From an uncultured Modestobacter sp. (GTDB lineage: Bacteria; Actinomycetota; Actinomycetes; Mycobacteriales; Geodermatophilaceae): a stretch of 64,000 bases of DNA. Position 1 is the stretch's first letter, and every line of letters starts with the position of its first letter. Shown in pieces: positions 16,255 through 23,106 of this stretch. The position numbers and the translations under genes are program-made. The stretch lies in assembly GCF_947486615.1 (NCBI RefSeq), contig NZ_CANKUD010000002.1, forward strand, positions 124,001-188,000, given 5' to 3'. The notes under the pieces were generated by a model. The model was not told where the DNA came from. It saw only the letters and a program-made list of their open reading frames with translations, and ran no database searches.

Positions 16255-17577
16255 GTGAGTGACACCGGGCGGGACATCCCACGGGGGGCGGTGTCCCGAA
16301 CGGCTCGGCTGGCTGCCCTGCCGCTGGGTGCCGCCGGGCGGGCCACCCTCGGCATCGGCAAGCGGCTGTCGGGCCGGCCGGGCGAGGAGGTCGACGCCGA
16401 GCTCCAGCAGCGCACCGCCGAGCAGCTCTTCGCCGTGCTCGGGCAGCTGAAGGGCGGGGCGATGAAGCTCGGCCAGCAGCTGTCGATCTTCGAGGCCGCC
16501 GTGCCCGAGGAGGTCGCCGGGCCGTACCGGGATGCGCTGGTCAAGCTGCAGGAGGCCGCACCGCCGATGCCGGTGCGCACCGTGCACTCGGTGCTGGCCC
16601 AGCAGCTGGGCGGTCGGTGGCGGGAGCGGTTCCGGGAGTTCGACGACACCCCCGCCGCGGCGGCCAGCATCGGCCAGGTGCACCGCGCGACCTGGCGGGA
16701 CGGCCGGGACGTCGCGGTGAAGATCCAGTACCCCGGCGCCGGGACGGCGCTGATGGCCGACCTCAACCAGCTCGCCCGGTTCGCCCGGATGTTCGCGGTG
16801 CTCTTCCCGGGCATGGAGGTCAAGCCGCTGATCGCCGAGCTCAAGGCGCGGGCGGAGGAGGAGCTGGACTACGGGCTGGAGGCCGACGCCCAGCGGGGCT
16901 TCGCGGCCGCCTACGCCGACGACGACCAGATCGTCGTCCCGCGGGTGGTGGCCAGCGCGCCGAAGGTGATCGTCTCGGAGTGGCTGGAGGGCACGCCGCT
17001 GTCCCGGGTCATCGCCACCGGCACCCGCGAGCAGCGGGACCGGGCCGGGATGCTGATGGCGGTGCTGCACTTCTCCGGTCCTCAGCGGGCCGGTCTCCTG
17101 CACGCCGACCCGCACCCGGGCAACTTCCGGCTGCTGCCCGACGGCCGGCTGGGGGTCATCGACTTCGGTGCCACGGCCCGGCTGCCGGACGGGCTCCCGG
17201 AGCCGATCGGGCGGCTGGTGAACTGGGCGCTGGACGGCCGGGCCGACGACGTGCTCACCGACCTGCGCGCCGAGGGCTTCGTCCGCCGGTCGGTCGAGGT
17301 GGACGCCCAAGCGGTGCTGGACTTCCTGCTGCCGTTCCTCGCCCCGGTGGCCGCTCCCTCGTTCACGTTCACCCGCGCGTGGATGCAGGAACAGGCGAAC
17401 CGGCTGGGCGACCCGCGCAGCGAGGCCAGCCAGCTGGGCCGGCAGCTCAACCTGCCGCCGTCCTACCTGCTGATCCACCGGGTGACGATCGGGTCGATCG
17501 GCGTGCTCTGCCAGCTCGACGCCGAGGCGCCCTACCGAGGCGTCTGCGAGGAGTGGCTCCCCGGCTTCGCGGGGTGA
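16255..17577 (+). CDS. ABC1/UbiB-family atypical kinase
   Basis: 440 residues with the UbiB-family order: the family's KxGQ motif in KGGAMKLGQQLSIF (~65-78), AAASIGQVHRATWRDGRDVAVKIQYPG (~137-162) with the Ala-rich nucleotide loop and lysine, YGLEADAQRGF, catalytic HADPHPGNFR (~281-290) and metal-binding VIDFGAT (~301). These proteins are ATPases tied to isoprenoid-quinone or lipid metabolism in other bacteria; the actinobacterial Rv3197 relative has been linked to drug tolerance. No clear membrane helix is seen. GTG 16255 is preferred over the adjoining GTG 16252 because GACAAT ends 6 nt upstream. A strong terminator follows. Confidence 0.9.
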   Translation: MSDTGRDIPRGAVSRTARLAALPLGAAGRATLGIGKRLSGRPGEEVDAELQQRTAEQLFAVLGQLKGGAMKLGQQLSIFEAAVPEEVAGPYRDALVKLQEAAPPMPVRTVHSVLAQQLGGRWRERFREFDDTPAAAASIGQVHRATWRDGRDVAVKIQYPGAGTALMADLNQLARFARMFAVLFPGMEVKPLIAELKARAEEELDYGLEADAQRGFAAAYADDDQIVVPRVVASAPKVIVSEWLEGTPLSRVIATGTREQRDRAGMLMAVLHFSGPQRAGLLHADPHPGNFRLLPDGRLGVIDFGATARLPDGLPEPIGRLVNWALDGRADDVLTDLRAEGFVRRSVEVDAQAVLDFLLPFLAPVAAPSFTFTRAWMQEQANRLGDPRSEASQLGRQLNLPPSYLLIHRVTIGSIGVLCQLDAEAPYRGVCEEWLPGFAG

Positions 17578-17650
17578 CCTGCGGTCAGCCGACCCCGCAC
17601 CGGGGTCCCCGACCGTCGGTGAGCCACGGCGGTCGAGCGTGCGGCCCACA

Positions 17651-17683
17651 TCCGACCGGGGCGCCGGTGGCGCCCCGGTCGGA
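17651..17683. terminator. Bidirectional terminator between ABC1 and a small ORF
   Basis: Perfect 15-bp stem (17651-17665 with 17669-17683) and a 3-nt loop between convergent genes. Confidence 0.85.
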
Positions 17684-17742
17684 GTGGGATGCGGCCGGAG
17701 CCGCGCGGTGGTGCTGTCCGGTGCGGACGGCTCACGCCGTCC

Positions 17743-17907
17743 TCACCAGACGGCGGAGTTGGCGCGGGCGGCGCGCTGCGACGCCCGCTCGGCCCGGCGG
17801 TTCCAGCGCCGGGCGCTGATCAGCCGCCGGGCGCGGGCAGCCGCGTCGGCCTCCGCCATCCGCCGGGACATGTGGGCACGGGCCAGGTCCTGGTCCATCA
17901 GGTTCAT
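17743..17907 (-). CDS. Small basic protein downstream of whiB7
   Basis: 54 residues, almost all one Arg/Ala-rich helix (MSRRMAEADAAARARRLISA onward), ending in the hydrophobic NSAVW. The ATG at 17907 follows GGAGG by 7 nt; the longer reading is less likely. It lies about 110 bp after whiB7 on the same strand and may be co-transcribed. I do not recognise a family. The charge and helix suggest nucleic-acid or ribosome contact, but that is a guess. Confidence 0.65.
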   Translation of the reverse strand: MNLMDQDLARAHMSRRMAEADAAARARRLISARRWNRRAERASQRAARANSAVW

Positions 17908-18019
17908 CTCGGGTCCTCCAGGGTCAGCGGCACCGGGAGACGGTGCCGACTGGTGGTGCATCGGGTGGGGAGGCGTCCGGCGCCGGGGCGCCGGACGCCG
18001 GTCCTGCGGGTGGGCGGCC

Positions 18020-18355
18020 TCATGCCGCGGCCTCGGCGCGGACCTTCGGCGGCCGCCCCCGGGGGCGCTTGCGGGCGATCACGACACCTCGGTCGAAGAT
18101 CTCCCCGCCCCAGACACCCCAGGGCTCGGCGCGGTCCAGCGCCCCGGCCAGGCACGCCGACCGGACCGGGCACTGGGCGCAGTGCGCCTTGGCCTGCTCG
18201 AGCTGGGCCGGGCTCTCGGCGAACCACAGGTCGGGGTCCTGGACCCGGCAGGGCAGGGCCCGTCGGACGACTCCCTGCGCCGCCGGCTGGTGGGACACGT
18301 GCGTGCGGTCGAGCCCGGCGCGACGGGACGTCGCGGGGTCGATCGTGGTCTGCAC
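18020..18355 (-). CDS. whiB7: WhiB7-type iron-sulfur transcription factor
   Basis: The WhiB7 activator of intrinsic antibiotic resistance binds the primary sigma factor at promoters with an AT-rich patch before -35. The 111-residue protein has four iron-sulfur ligands (C36, C59, C62, C68; CxxC from 59), the GVWGGE turn (80-85), and the C-terminal AT-hook RPRGRPPK (97-104) that separates WhiB7 from other Wbl proteins. The GTG at 18355 is preceded by AGGAGG. The gene lies behind a long leader (18356-~19086) with a promoter, a 134-codon ORF and a terminator, and uvrD2 is next upstream, as in mycobacteria. Antibiotic-responsive attenuation is inferred. Confidence 0.93.
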   Translation of the reverse strand: MQTTIDPATSRRAGLDRTHVSHQPAAQGVVRRALPCRVQDPDLWFAESPAQLEQAKAHCAQCPVRSACLAGALDRAEPWGVWGGEIFDRGVVIARKRPRGRPPKVRAEAAA

Positions 18356-18452
18356 GGCCGCTCCTCCTCTTCCTCTGTCTCTTCGACCGGTCGACGGGGG
18401 CCCGCCGACCGGGTGGTCGGGGTGGGTCCGCAGAGTCAGGCCGGAAAAGACT

Positions 18453-18489
18453 GAGGCCGCGGTTCCCGGTGTCCGGGTTCCGCGGCCTC
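18453..18489 (-). terminator. Intrinsic terminator in the whiB7 leader (attenuator candidate)
   Basis: GAGGCCGCGG pairs with CCGCGGCCTC, with an inner CCCGG/CCGGG stem separated by AA/AA, then AGTCTTTTCC on the transcribed strand. It lies 24 nt after the leader ORF stop and 97 nt before whiB7, so read-through is required for expression from the upstream promoter. Confidence 0.8.
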
Positions 18490-18512
18490 GAGGAGGACCA
18501 GCTGAGCTGTGG

Positions 18513-18917
18513 CTAGCTCAGTGGGTCTTCCGGGGGCAGGTCACCCGGGGTGCTGCTGGTGTGCCGAGCAGGGACGCCGGCGAAGGCGCCCTTCAGGGCA
18601 GTGGTCTCGATGAACGGGGTCTCGATGAACGGGGTCTCGTTGACCGGGGTCCCGTTGACCGGGGCCTCGATGGACGGCTGGGCATCGGTGCCGACGGGCG
18701 CACCGGTGGTGAGGGAGCCGGTCGTGCCGGCGGCGGCGGTCAGGCCGCGCAGACGGGCGGTGGTGGCGTCCCCGGCGATGGACAGACCGGTGCCGTTCCA
18801 CGGGGCGGCGTAGGCGCCCATCAGGGCGACCCGGTCGGCCGGGAGGGAGCAGCGCAGGCCGACGGCCGGCGAGGTCACGGTGCTCACGCCGGCGACGGTC
18901 ATGTCGGTGCTGTTCAC
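18513..18917 (-). CDS. 134-residue leader ORF upstream of whiB7
   Basis: A GTG at 18917 with a near-perfect Shine-Dalgarno site (AGGAGG, 6 nt spacing) opens a Ser/Thr/Pro/Ala-rich 134-residue frame inside the whiB7 leader. Residues ~80-104 are tandem pentapeptides (APVNG, TPVNE, TPFIE, TPFIE), coded by five 15-bp repeats. No domain, signal peptide or membrane segment is seen. WhiB7 leaders in other actinobacteria carry shorter ORFs whose translation controls a downstream terminator; this one is unusually long. The stop is 24 nt before the terminator. It might instead be an independent small gene; the strong ribosome site makes translation likely in either case. Confidence 0.6.
   Translation of the reverse strand: MNSTDMTVAGVSTVTSPAVGLRCSLPADRVALMGAYAAPWNGTGLSIAGDATTARLRGLTAAAGTTGSLTTGAPVGTDAQPSIEAPVNGTPVNETPFIETPFIETTALKGAFAGVPARHTSSTPGDLPPEDPLS
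18604..18678. repeat. Five tandem 15-bp repeats in the whiB7 leader ORF
   Basis: Units such as GTCTCGATGAACGGG at 18604, 18619, 18634, 18649 and 18664 with 0-5 changes. They stay in frame and encode pentapeptide repeats on the minus strand. Confidence 0.9.
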
Positions 18918-19092
18918 GGGGCCCCTCCTTCCGGGGTCGGAGCCCGGCCTGCCGGCCGGTCTCCCTGCGAGTGCTGCTCGGGACGTGCGGTGTTGCTGGA
19001 CGTGCGGTGCTGCTGGAGGTGCAGTGCTGCTGGTCGTGCTGACTGCTCACGGTGCGTGGTGCGTCCTGGGTCACGCCCAGGTGGTGATGCGA

Positions 19093-19131
19093 AGGCTAGG
19101 GGCTGCTCCGGAGGGGGGTCAAACGAATTAC
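19093..19131 (-). promoter_or_regulatory. whiB7 promoter with AT-rich WhiB7-type box
   Basis: TTGACC (19117-19122) and TAGCCT (19093-19098) are 18 bp apart. Directly upstream of -35 is GTAATTCG (19124-19131), an AT patch in otherwise GC-rich sequence, which is where the WhiB7 AT-hook binds at autoregulated promoters. Predicted transcript start is about 19086. Confidence 0.7.
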
Positions 19132-19173
19132 GGAGATTCCTGAGAAAGTGTGTCCGCGCTGGTCCGAGCCCCG

Positions 19174-21195
19174 TCAGCCCTCGACGGTGGCGATCACCTC
19201 GGCCCCGTAGAGCTCGAGCTTGCGGGCCCCCACCCCGGGCAGCGTCGACAGCTCACGCACCGTCGTGGGGCGGGCCTCCGCGATCGACTGCAGGATCGCG
19301 TCGGTGAAGACGACGTAGGCCGGTACCGACGCCGCCTGCGCGGTGGCACTGCGCCAGGCGCGCAGTCGCTCGAAGAGCTCTCCCGCCTCGCCCTCCAGCA
19401 CGACCTTCGGCCGCTGCGCCGGACGTCGGGGAGCGGCCGCCGCATCCGGGGTGAGGCCGTCGAGGAAGCGGCTGCGCGGCCGCGAACGCCGGCCCCCGGG
19501 GTTGCGGGCCAGCGACCAGGACAGGGTCAGCTGCTCGCGGGCGCGGGTGACGGCGACGTAGAGCAGCCGGCGCTCCTCCTCGACCGCCTCCGGCCGGGCC
19601 TGCGCCTGGGCGATCGGCACCACCCCGTCGACCAGGCCGACGACGAAGACGGCGTCCCACTCCAGCCCCTTGGCCGCGTGCATGGACGCCAGGGTCACGC
19701 CCTGCACGGTCGGGGCGTGCTGGGCGTTGGCCCGCTCGGCGAGGTGGGCGACGAACCCGGCCAGGTCGAGGGTGGGCTGCTCGGCGACCAGGTCGACGGC
19801 GAGGTCGACCAGCGCGGCGAGGGACTGCCAGCGGTCGCGGGCCACCCCACCGGGCGGTGGCCGGTGCTCGACCCAGCCGGTCGAGGCGAGCACGTCGCGG
19901 ACGGCAGGCACCAGCGAGCCCGGGTCGTTGCCACCGGCGGCGGCGCCGCGCAGCAGCAGCACCGCCTCACGGACCTCGGGCCGCTCGAAGAAGCGCTCCC
20001 CGCCCTTGAGGACGTAGGGCACCCCGACGTCGGCCAGCGCGGACTCGTACACCTGGGACTGGGCGTTGATCCGGAACAGGACGGCGATCTCGCTGGCCGG
20101 CAGGCCGCCGTCGATCAGCTCCCGGCAGGCTCGGGCCACCGCCGCCGCCTCCGTCGGCTCGTCGGGGTGCTCGACGAACCGGGGTGCCGGCCCCTCGGCC
20201 CGCTGACCCAGCAGCCGCAGCCCCGGCAGCCCCTTGCGCGGCGGGGCCTGGCCGATCAGCTTGTTGGCCAGGCCGACCACCTGCGGGGTGGACCGGTAGT
20301 CGCGCTCGAGCTTGACGACCTCCGCGTCGCCGTACCGGTCGGCGAAGCCCAGCAGGTACTCGGGGTCCGCGCCGGTGAAGGAGTAGATGGTCTGGTTCGG
20401 GTCACCGACCACGCAGACCTCGGCGCGGCCGCCCAGCCAGGCGTCGAGCAGCCGCTGCTGCAGCGGGTTGACGTCCTGGTACTCGTCCACCACGAAGTGC
20501 CGGTACTGGGCGCGCACCTCGCGGGCGACGGCCGGGTGCTCCTCGATGGCGTAGGCGGTGACCAGCAGCAGGTCCTCGAAGTCCAGCGCCCCGTCGCGGG
20601 ACTTCGCCTCCTCGTAGCTGCGGTAGACCGCCGCGACGGCGGTGGCGTCGAAGGGCAGGTCGCGCCCGGCGGCCGCCGCGCGGGCCGGGTAGTCCTCCGG
20701 GGTGGCGAGGGTGGTCTTCGCCCACTCGATCTCACCGGCCAGGTCTCGCAGGCTGCTGCGGTCGGTGGTGAGCCGGTTGCGGGTGGCCGCGCCGGCGACG
20801 ACCCGCAGCTTGTTCTCGATCAGCTCGGGCATCGGTCCGCCCAGCACCCGCGGGGCGAAGTAGCGCAGCTGGCGCATCGCCGCCGAGTGGAAGGTGCGCG
20901 CCTGCACCCCGCCCACCCCCAGAGCCGAGAGCCGGCCACGCAGCTCCCCGGCCGCCCGCGCGGTGAAGGTCACCGCGAGGACCTGCTCGGGCACGTACTC
21001 CCCCAGGTGGACGCCGTAGGCGATCCGGTGGGTGATCGTCCGGGTCTTGCCGGTGCCCGCACCGGCGAGGATGCAGACCGGCCCCCGCACCGCCTCCGCG
21101 GCGGCCCGCTGCTGCTCGTCCAGCCCGGCGAGCACGGCCTCGGCCCCCGCCGTCCCCTCGACCCCGGACTCCTCCACGACCCTCGACGTCCCCAC
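19174..21195 (-). CDS. uvrD2: ATP-dependent DNA helicase UvrD2
   Basis: A 673-residue superfamily 1A 3'-5' DNA helicase. Motif I GAGTGKT (45-51), Ia VTFTARAAGEL, II VDEYQDVNPLQQ, III VVGDPNQTIYSF, IV KLERDYRSTPQVV, V MHAAKGLEWDAVF and VI RRLLYVAVTRAREQL are all intact. An HRDC domain closes the protein (~600-673, LSTLPGVGARKLELYG). The tetracysteine zinc module that joins motor and HRDC in mycobacterial UvrD2 is absent: no cysteine follows the motor. GTG 21195 lies 10 nt after GGGAG and inside a 9-bp inverted repeat. It is divergent from mycoredoxin; whiB7 is downstream. Confidence 0.93.
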   Translation of the reverse strand: MGTSRVVEESGVEGTAGAEAVLAGLDEQQRAAAEAVRGPVCILAGAGTGKTRTITHRIAYGVHLGEYVPEQVLAVTFTARAAGELRGRLSALGVGGVQARTFHSAAMRQLRYFAPRVLGGPMPELIENKLRVVAGAATRNRLTTDRSSLRDLAGEIEWAKTTLATPEDYPARAAAAGRDLPFDATAVAAVYRSYEEAKSRDGALDFEDLLLVTAYAIEEHPAVAREVRAQYRHFVVDEYQDVNPLQQRLLDAWLGGRAEVCVVGDPNQTIYSFTGADPEYLLGFADRYGDAEVVKLERDYRSTPQVVGLANKLIGQAPPRKGLPGLRLLGQRAEGPAPRFVEHPDEPTEAAAVARACRELIDGGLPASEIAVLFRINAQSQVYESALADVGVPYVLKGGERFFERPEVREAVLLLRGAAAGGNDPGSLVPAVRDVLASTGWVEHRPPPGGVARDRWQSLAALVDLAVDLVAEQPTLDLAGFVAHLAERANAQHAPTVQGVTLASMHAAKGLEWDAVFVVGLVDGVVPIAQAQARPEAVEEERRLLYVAVTRAREQLTLSWSLARNPGGRRSRPRSRFLDGLTPDAAAAPRRPAQRPKVVLEGEAGELFERLRAWRSATAQAASVPAYVVFTDAILQSIAEARPTTVRELSTLPGVGARKLELYGAEVIATVEG

Positions 21196-21202
21196 GTCGA
21201 GG
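21181..21202. promoter_or_regulatory. Perfect 9-bp inverted repeat over the uvrD2 start codon
   Basis: CCTCGACGT (21181-21189), CCCC, ACGTCGAGG (21194-21202). It could be an operator or an mRNA hairpin hiding the GTG. It does not match a LexA box. Confidence 0.4.
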
Positions 21203-21337
21203 AGTCTCCCAGCCCGCGCCGACAGGACGGGGAAGGATCCCCAGGGCCACGGCGTTGGCGCATCCGGCAGGTCCCGTACGACGGGTCACCCCTCCCCGGG
21301 TGGCCCTCCCGGGGACGGACGAGAGAGGATCCACCCG

Positions 21338-21601
21338 ATGAGCGCTCCAGCACCCGCAGTGACGATGTACACCACGAACTGGTGTGGCTACTGCAACCGG
21401 CTCAAGAAGCTGATGCAGCGCGACGGCATCGACTACGCCGAGGTCAACATCGAGGTCGAGGAGGGCGCCGCCGAGGTGGTCATGCAGGCCAACGGCGGCA
21501 ACCGCACGGTGCCCACGCTCGTCTTCGCCGACGGCAGCGCGCTCACCAACCCCAGCATCGACCAGGTGAAGGCCCAGCTCGCGCAGCTCCCGGGCGCGTG
21601 A
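21338..21601 (+). CDS. mrx1: Mycoredoxin (glutaredoxin fold)
   Basis: An 87-residue mycothiol-dependent reductase. TMYTTNWCGYCNRLKKLM holds the redox pair C16/C19 with the CGYC sequence typical of mycoredoxin-1 (Rv3198A), then NGGNRTVPTLVFADG with cis-Pro (TVP) and the conserved C-terminal helix. It reduces mycothiol-protein mixed disulfides in the cytosol. The ATG at 21338 has AGAGGA upstream. Its place next to uvrD2 matches mycobacteria. An ANTAR gene follows after 95 bp on the same strand. Confidence 0.94.
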   Translation: MSAPAPAVTMYTTNWCGYCNRLKKLMQRDGIDYAEVNIEVEEGAAEVVMQANGGNRTVPTLVFADGSALTNPSIDQVKAQLAQLPGA

Positions 21602-21696
21602 TCCCGGGTCCGCGGCCCCCGGCGGGCGACGACCGCCCACCGGGGAGCTGCGGCTGCTCTCCCTGCGACCCGCCACCGGTCCCCCGGGAGGGTGCG

Positions 21697-22380
21697 ATGG
21701 AACCCGCCGACGACGAGCCCTGCACAGCGGCCCGCCCCGTCATCGTCCGGTTGCCGACCGACGTGCTGCGCGGCCCCGCCGGCCAGCCCGCCGTCCTCGT
21801 CGTCCGCACGGCAGGCGGGTGGTCGGTGCTGACCGTCGGCCCGGACGACGCTGCGCCGGCCGGTCGCTCCGAGGAGGTCGCGTTGCCGCTGGTCGAGGCG
21901 ATGTCGCTGGCCGACCTCGTGTCCGGTGAGCTCGGGGCCACCCCCGAACCGGACCGCCAGGCCCGCCGCGCCGCCCGCAACGGCGCCACCCCCGACGAGC
22001 CTGCGCCCGACCCCCGGGACGCCGAGCTGTCGGCGTTGCGCCGCACCGTCGCCCAGCTCGAGCACGCCCTGGCCGCGCGGGTGTCCATCGAGCGCGCCAT
22101 CGGGGTGCTGGCCGAACGGCACGGCAGCACGCCGCGGGAGGCGTTCGAGGGGCTCCGCAGCGACGCCCGCTCCCAGGGGCGACCCGCCGCCGAGCTGGCC
22201 GCCGAGGTGCTGGCGGGGCTGAGCGACGGGGTCGCCGCCGCCGAGGAGCGCCCGGGCGCACCGGTTGCCACGCCCCCGGCGCACGGCCACCGGGCGGCGG
22301 GCCAGCCCGGTGCCCGCCGGGTGCAGCGCGCACCGCGGCACCCGGCCGGCGAGGACACCGCTCCCGAGGTGCGCAGCTGA
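21697..22380 (+). CDS. ANTAR-domain RNA-binding regulator
   Basis: 227 residues. The N-terminal ~80 are an unassigned beta-rich region with the local sequence AVLVVRTAGGWSVLTVG. The ANTAR helix bundle spans ~116-177 (LEHALAARVSIERAIGVLAE, then TPREAFEGLRSDARSQGR), as in AmiR/NasR antiterminators, followed by a Pro/Arg-rich tail. ANTAR proteins bind paired hexaloop hairpins in nascent RNA and prevent termination. There is no receiver or GAF sensor domain, so its input is unknown. ATG 21697 has GGGAGG at 5 nt. The start of the next gene is 8 nt past the stop. Confidence 0.82.
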   Translation: MEPADDEPCTAARPVIVRLPTDVLRGPAGQPAVLVVRTAGGWSVLTVGPDDAAPAGRSEEVALPLVEAMSLADLVSGELGATPEPDRQARRAARNGATPDEPAPDPRDAELSALRRTVAQLEHALAARVSIERAIGVLAERHGSTPREAFEGLRSDARSQGRPAAELAAEVLAGLSDGVAAAEERPGAPVATPPAHGHRAAGQPGARRVQRAPRHPAGEDTAPEVRS

Positions 22381-22388
22381 CCTCCCCG

Positions 22389-23045
22389 GTGCCGCTCTCC
22401 CCCGCCGCACTCGCCGACCGGCTGGCCGAGCTGATCGCCGCCGTGCCCGCCGAGCCGGGCGCGGCAGCGTTGCGGGTGGCCGTCGACGGACCGGAACTGC
22501 CCGGGGCACCGGGGGCGACGGGCCCGCTGACCGTTGCGCAGGCTCTGACCGAGCGGCTGCCCGCACTCAGCCGGCCGGCGGTCGTCGTCCCGGCCGAGGG
22601 CTTCTACCGTCCGGCGTCCCTGCGCCTGGAGCACGGGCGCACCGACCCCGACGCCCGGTACTCCGACTGGCTGGACGCCGGCGCACTGGCCCGCGAGGTG
22701 CTGGACCGCTGCGGCCCGCGCGGGACGGGTGAGTACCTGCCGGCGCTGTGGGATCTCGACCGGGACCGCGCCGCCCGGCTGCCGCACCGCCCGGCCCCGG
22801 CCGGCGGGGTGCTGCTGGTGCCCGGGTCACTGCTGCAGGGGCTGGGCCTGGCCTTCGACGTCGTCGTCCACCTGCGGGTGAGCCCGGCGGCCCGCCGGCG
22901 CCGGGTGCCGGAGGACCGGACCTGGGAGTTGCCCGCCTTCGACCGCTACGACGACGAGGTCGACCCGACCGCGCTGGCCGACGCGGTGGTGCTCGCCGAC
23001 CACGCCGACCGGCCCGCCCTCGTCCTGCAGAACCGCTGGTCCTGA
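22389..23045 (+). CDS. Uridine kinase-like protein without a P-loop
   Basis: 218 residues that align by eye with actinobacterial 'uridine kinase' annotations: RPASLRLEHGRTDPDARYSDWLD and GEYLPALWDLDRDRAARLP are conserved landmarks, then GGVLLVPGSLLQGLGL and FDVVVHLRVSPAARRRR. Where GxxxxGKT should lie there is VAVDGPELPGAPGATGP, which lacks the GK(S/T). Either the protein binds nucleotides without catalysis or the substrate site has been reshaped. The GTG lies 8 nt after the ANTAR stop, so the two are probably one operon. Confidence 0.7.
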   Translation: MPLSPAALADRLAELIAAVPAEPGAAALRVAVDGPELPGAPGATGPLTVAQALTERLPALSRPAVVVPAEGFYRPASLRLEHGRTDPDARYSDWLDAGALAREVLDRCGPRGTGEYLPALWDLDRDRAARLPHRPAPAGGVLLVPGSLLQGLGLAFDVVVHLRVSPAARRRRVPEDRTWELPAFDRYDDEVDPTALADAVVLADHADRPALVLQNRWS

Positions 23046-23047
23046 CG

Positions 23048-23105
23048 GCCCCGCTGCAGGGGCCCGCCGCGAGCCTGCGAGCGGTGGGGGGCGGCGGGGT
23101 CCTTC
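23048..23105. repeat. Stop-adjacent hairpin repeat between convergent genes
   Basis: On the minus strand AAGGACCCCGC pairs with GCGGGGCC leaving one bulged A; the inner arm reads CTCGCAGGCTCGCGGCGGG. It starts 3 nt from one stop codon and 2 nt from the other, so it can serve as a bidirectional terminator. Confidence 0.75.
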
Positions 23106-23106
23106 G

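Noticed and set aside
14151-16844. 897-codon minus-strand frame
   Set aside because: Only the last ~206 codons (M48 protein) look real; the rest is antisense to the ThiF-like and ABC1 genes.
21181-21202. LexA/SOS box at uvrD2
   Set aside because: The arms do not match the actinobacterial TCGAAC-N4-GTTCGA pattern.
19150-22380. Very long plus-strand open frame (over 1000 codons)
   Set aside because: It lies antisense to uvrD2 and only its last part is the real ANTAR gene; long antisense frames are expected at >72% GC.
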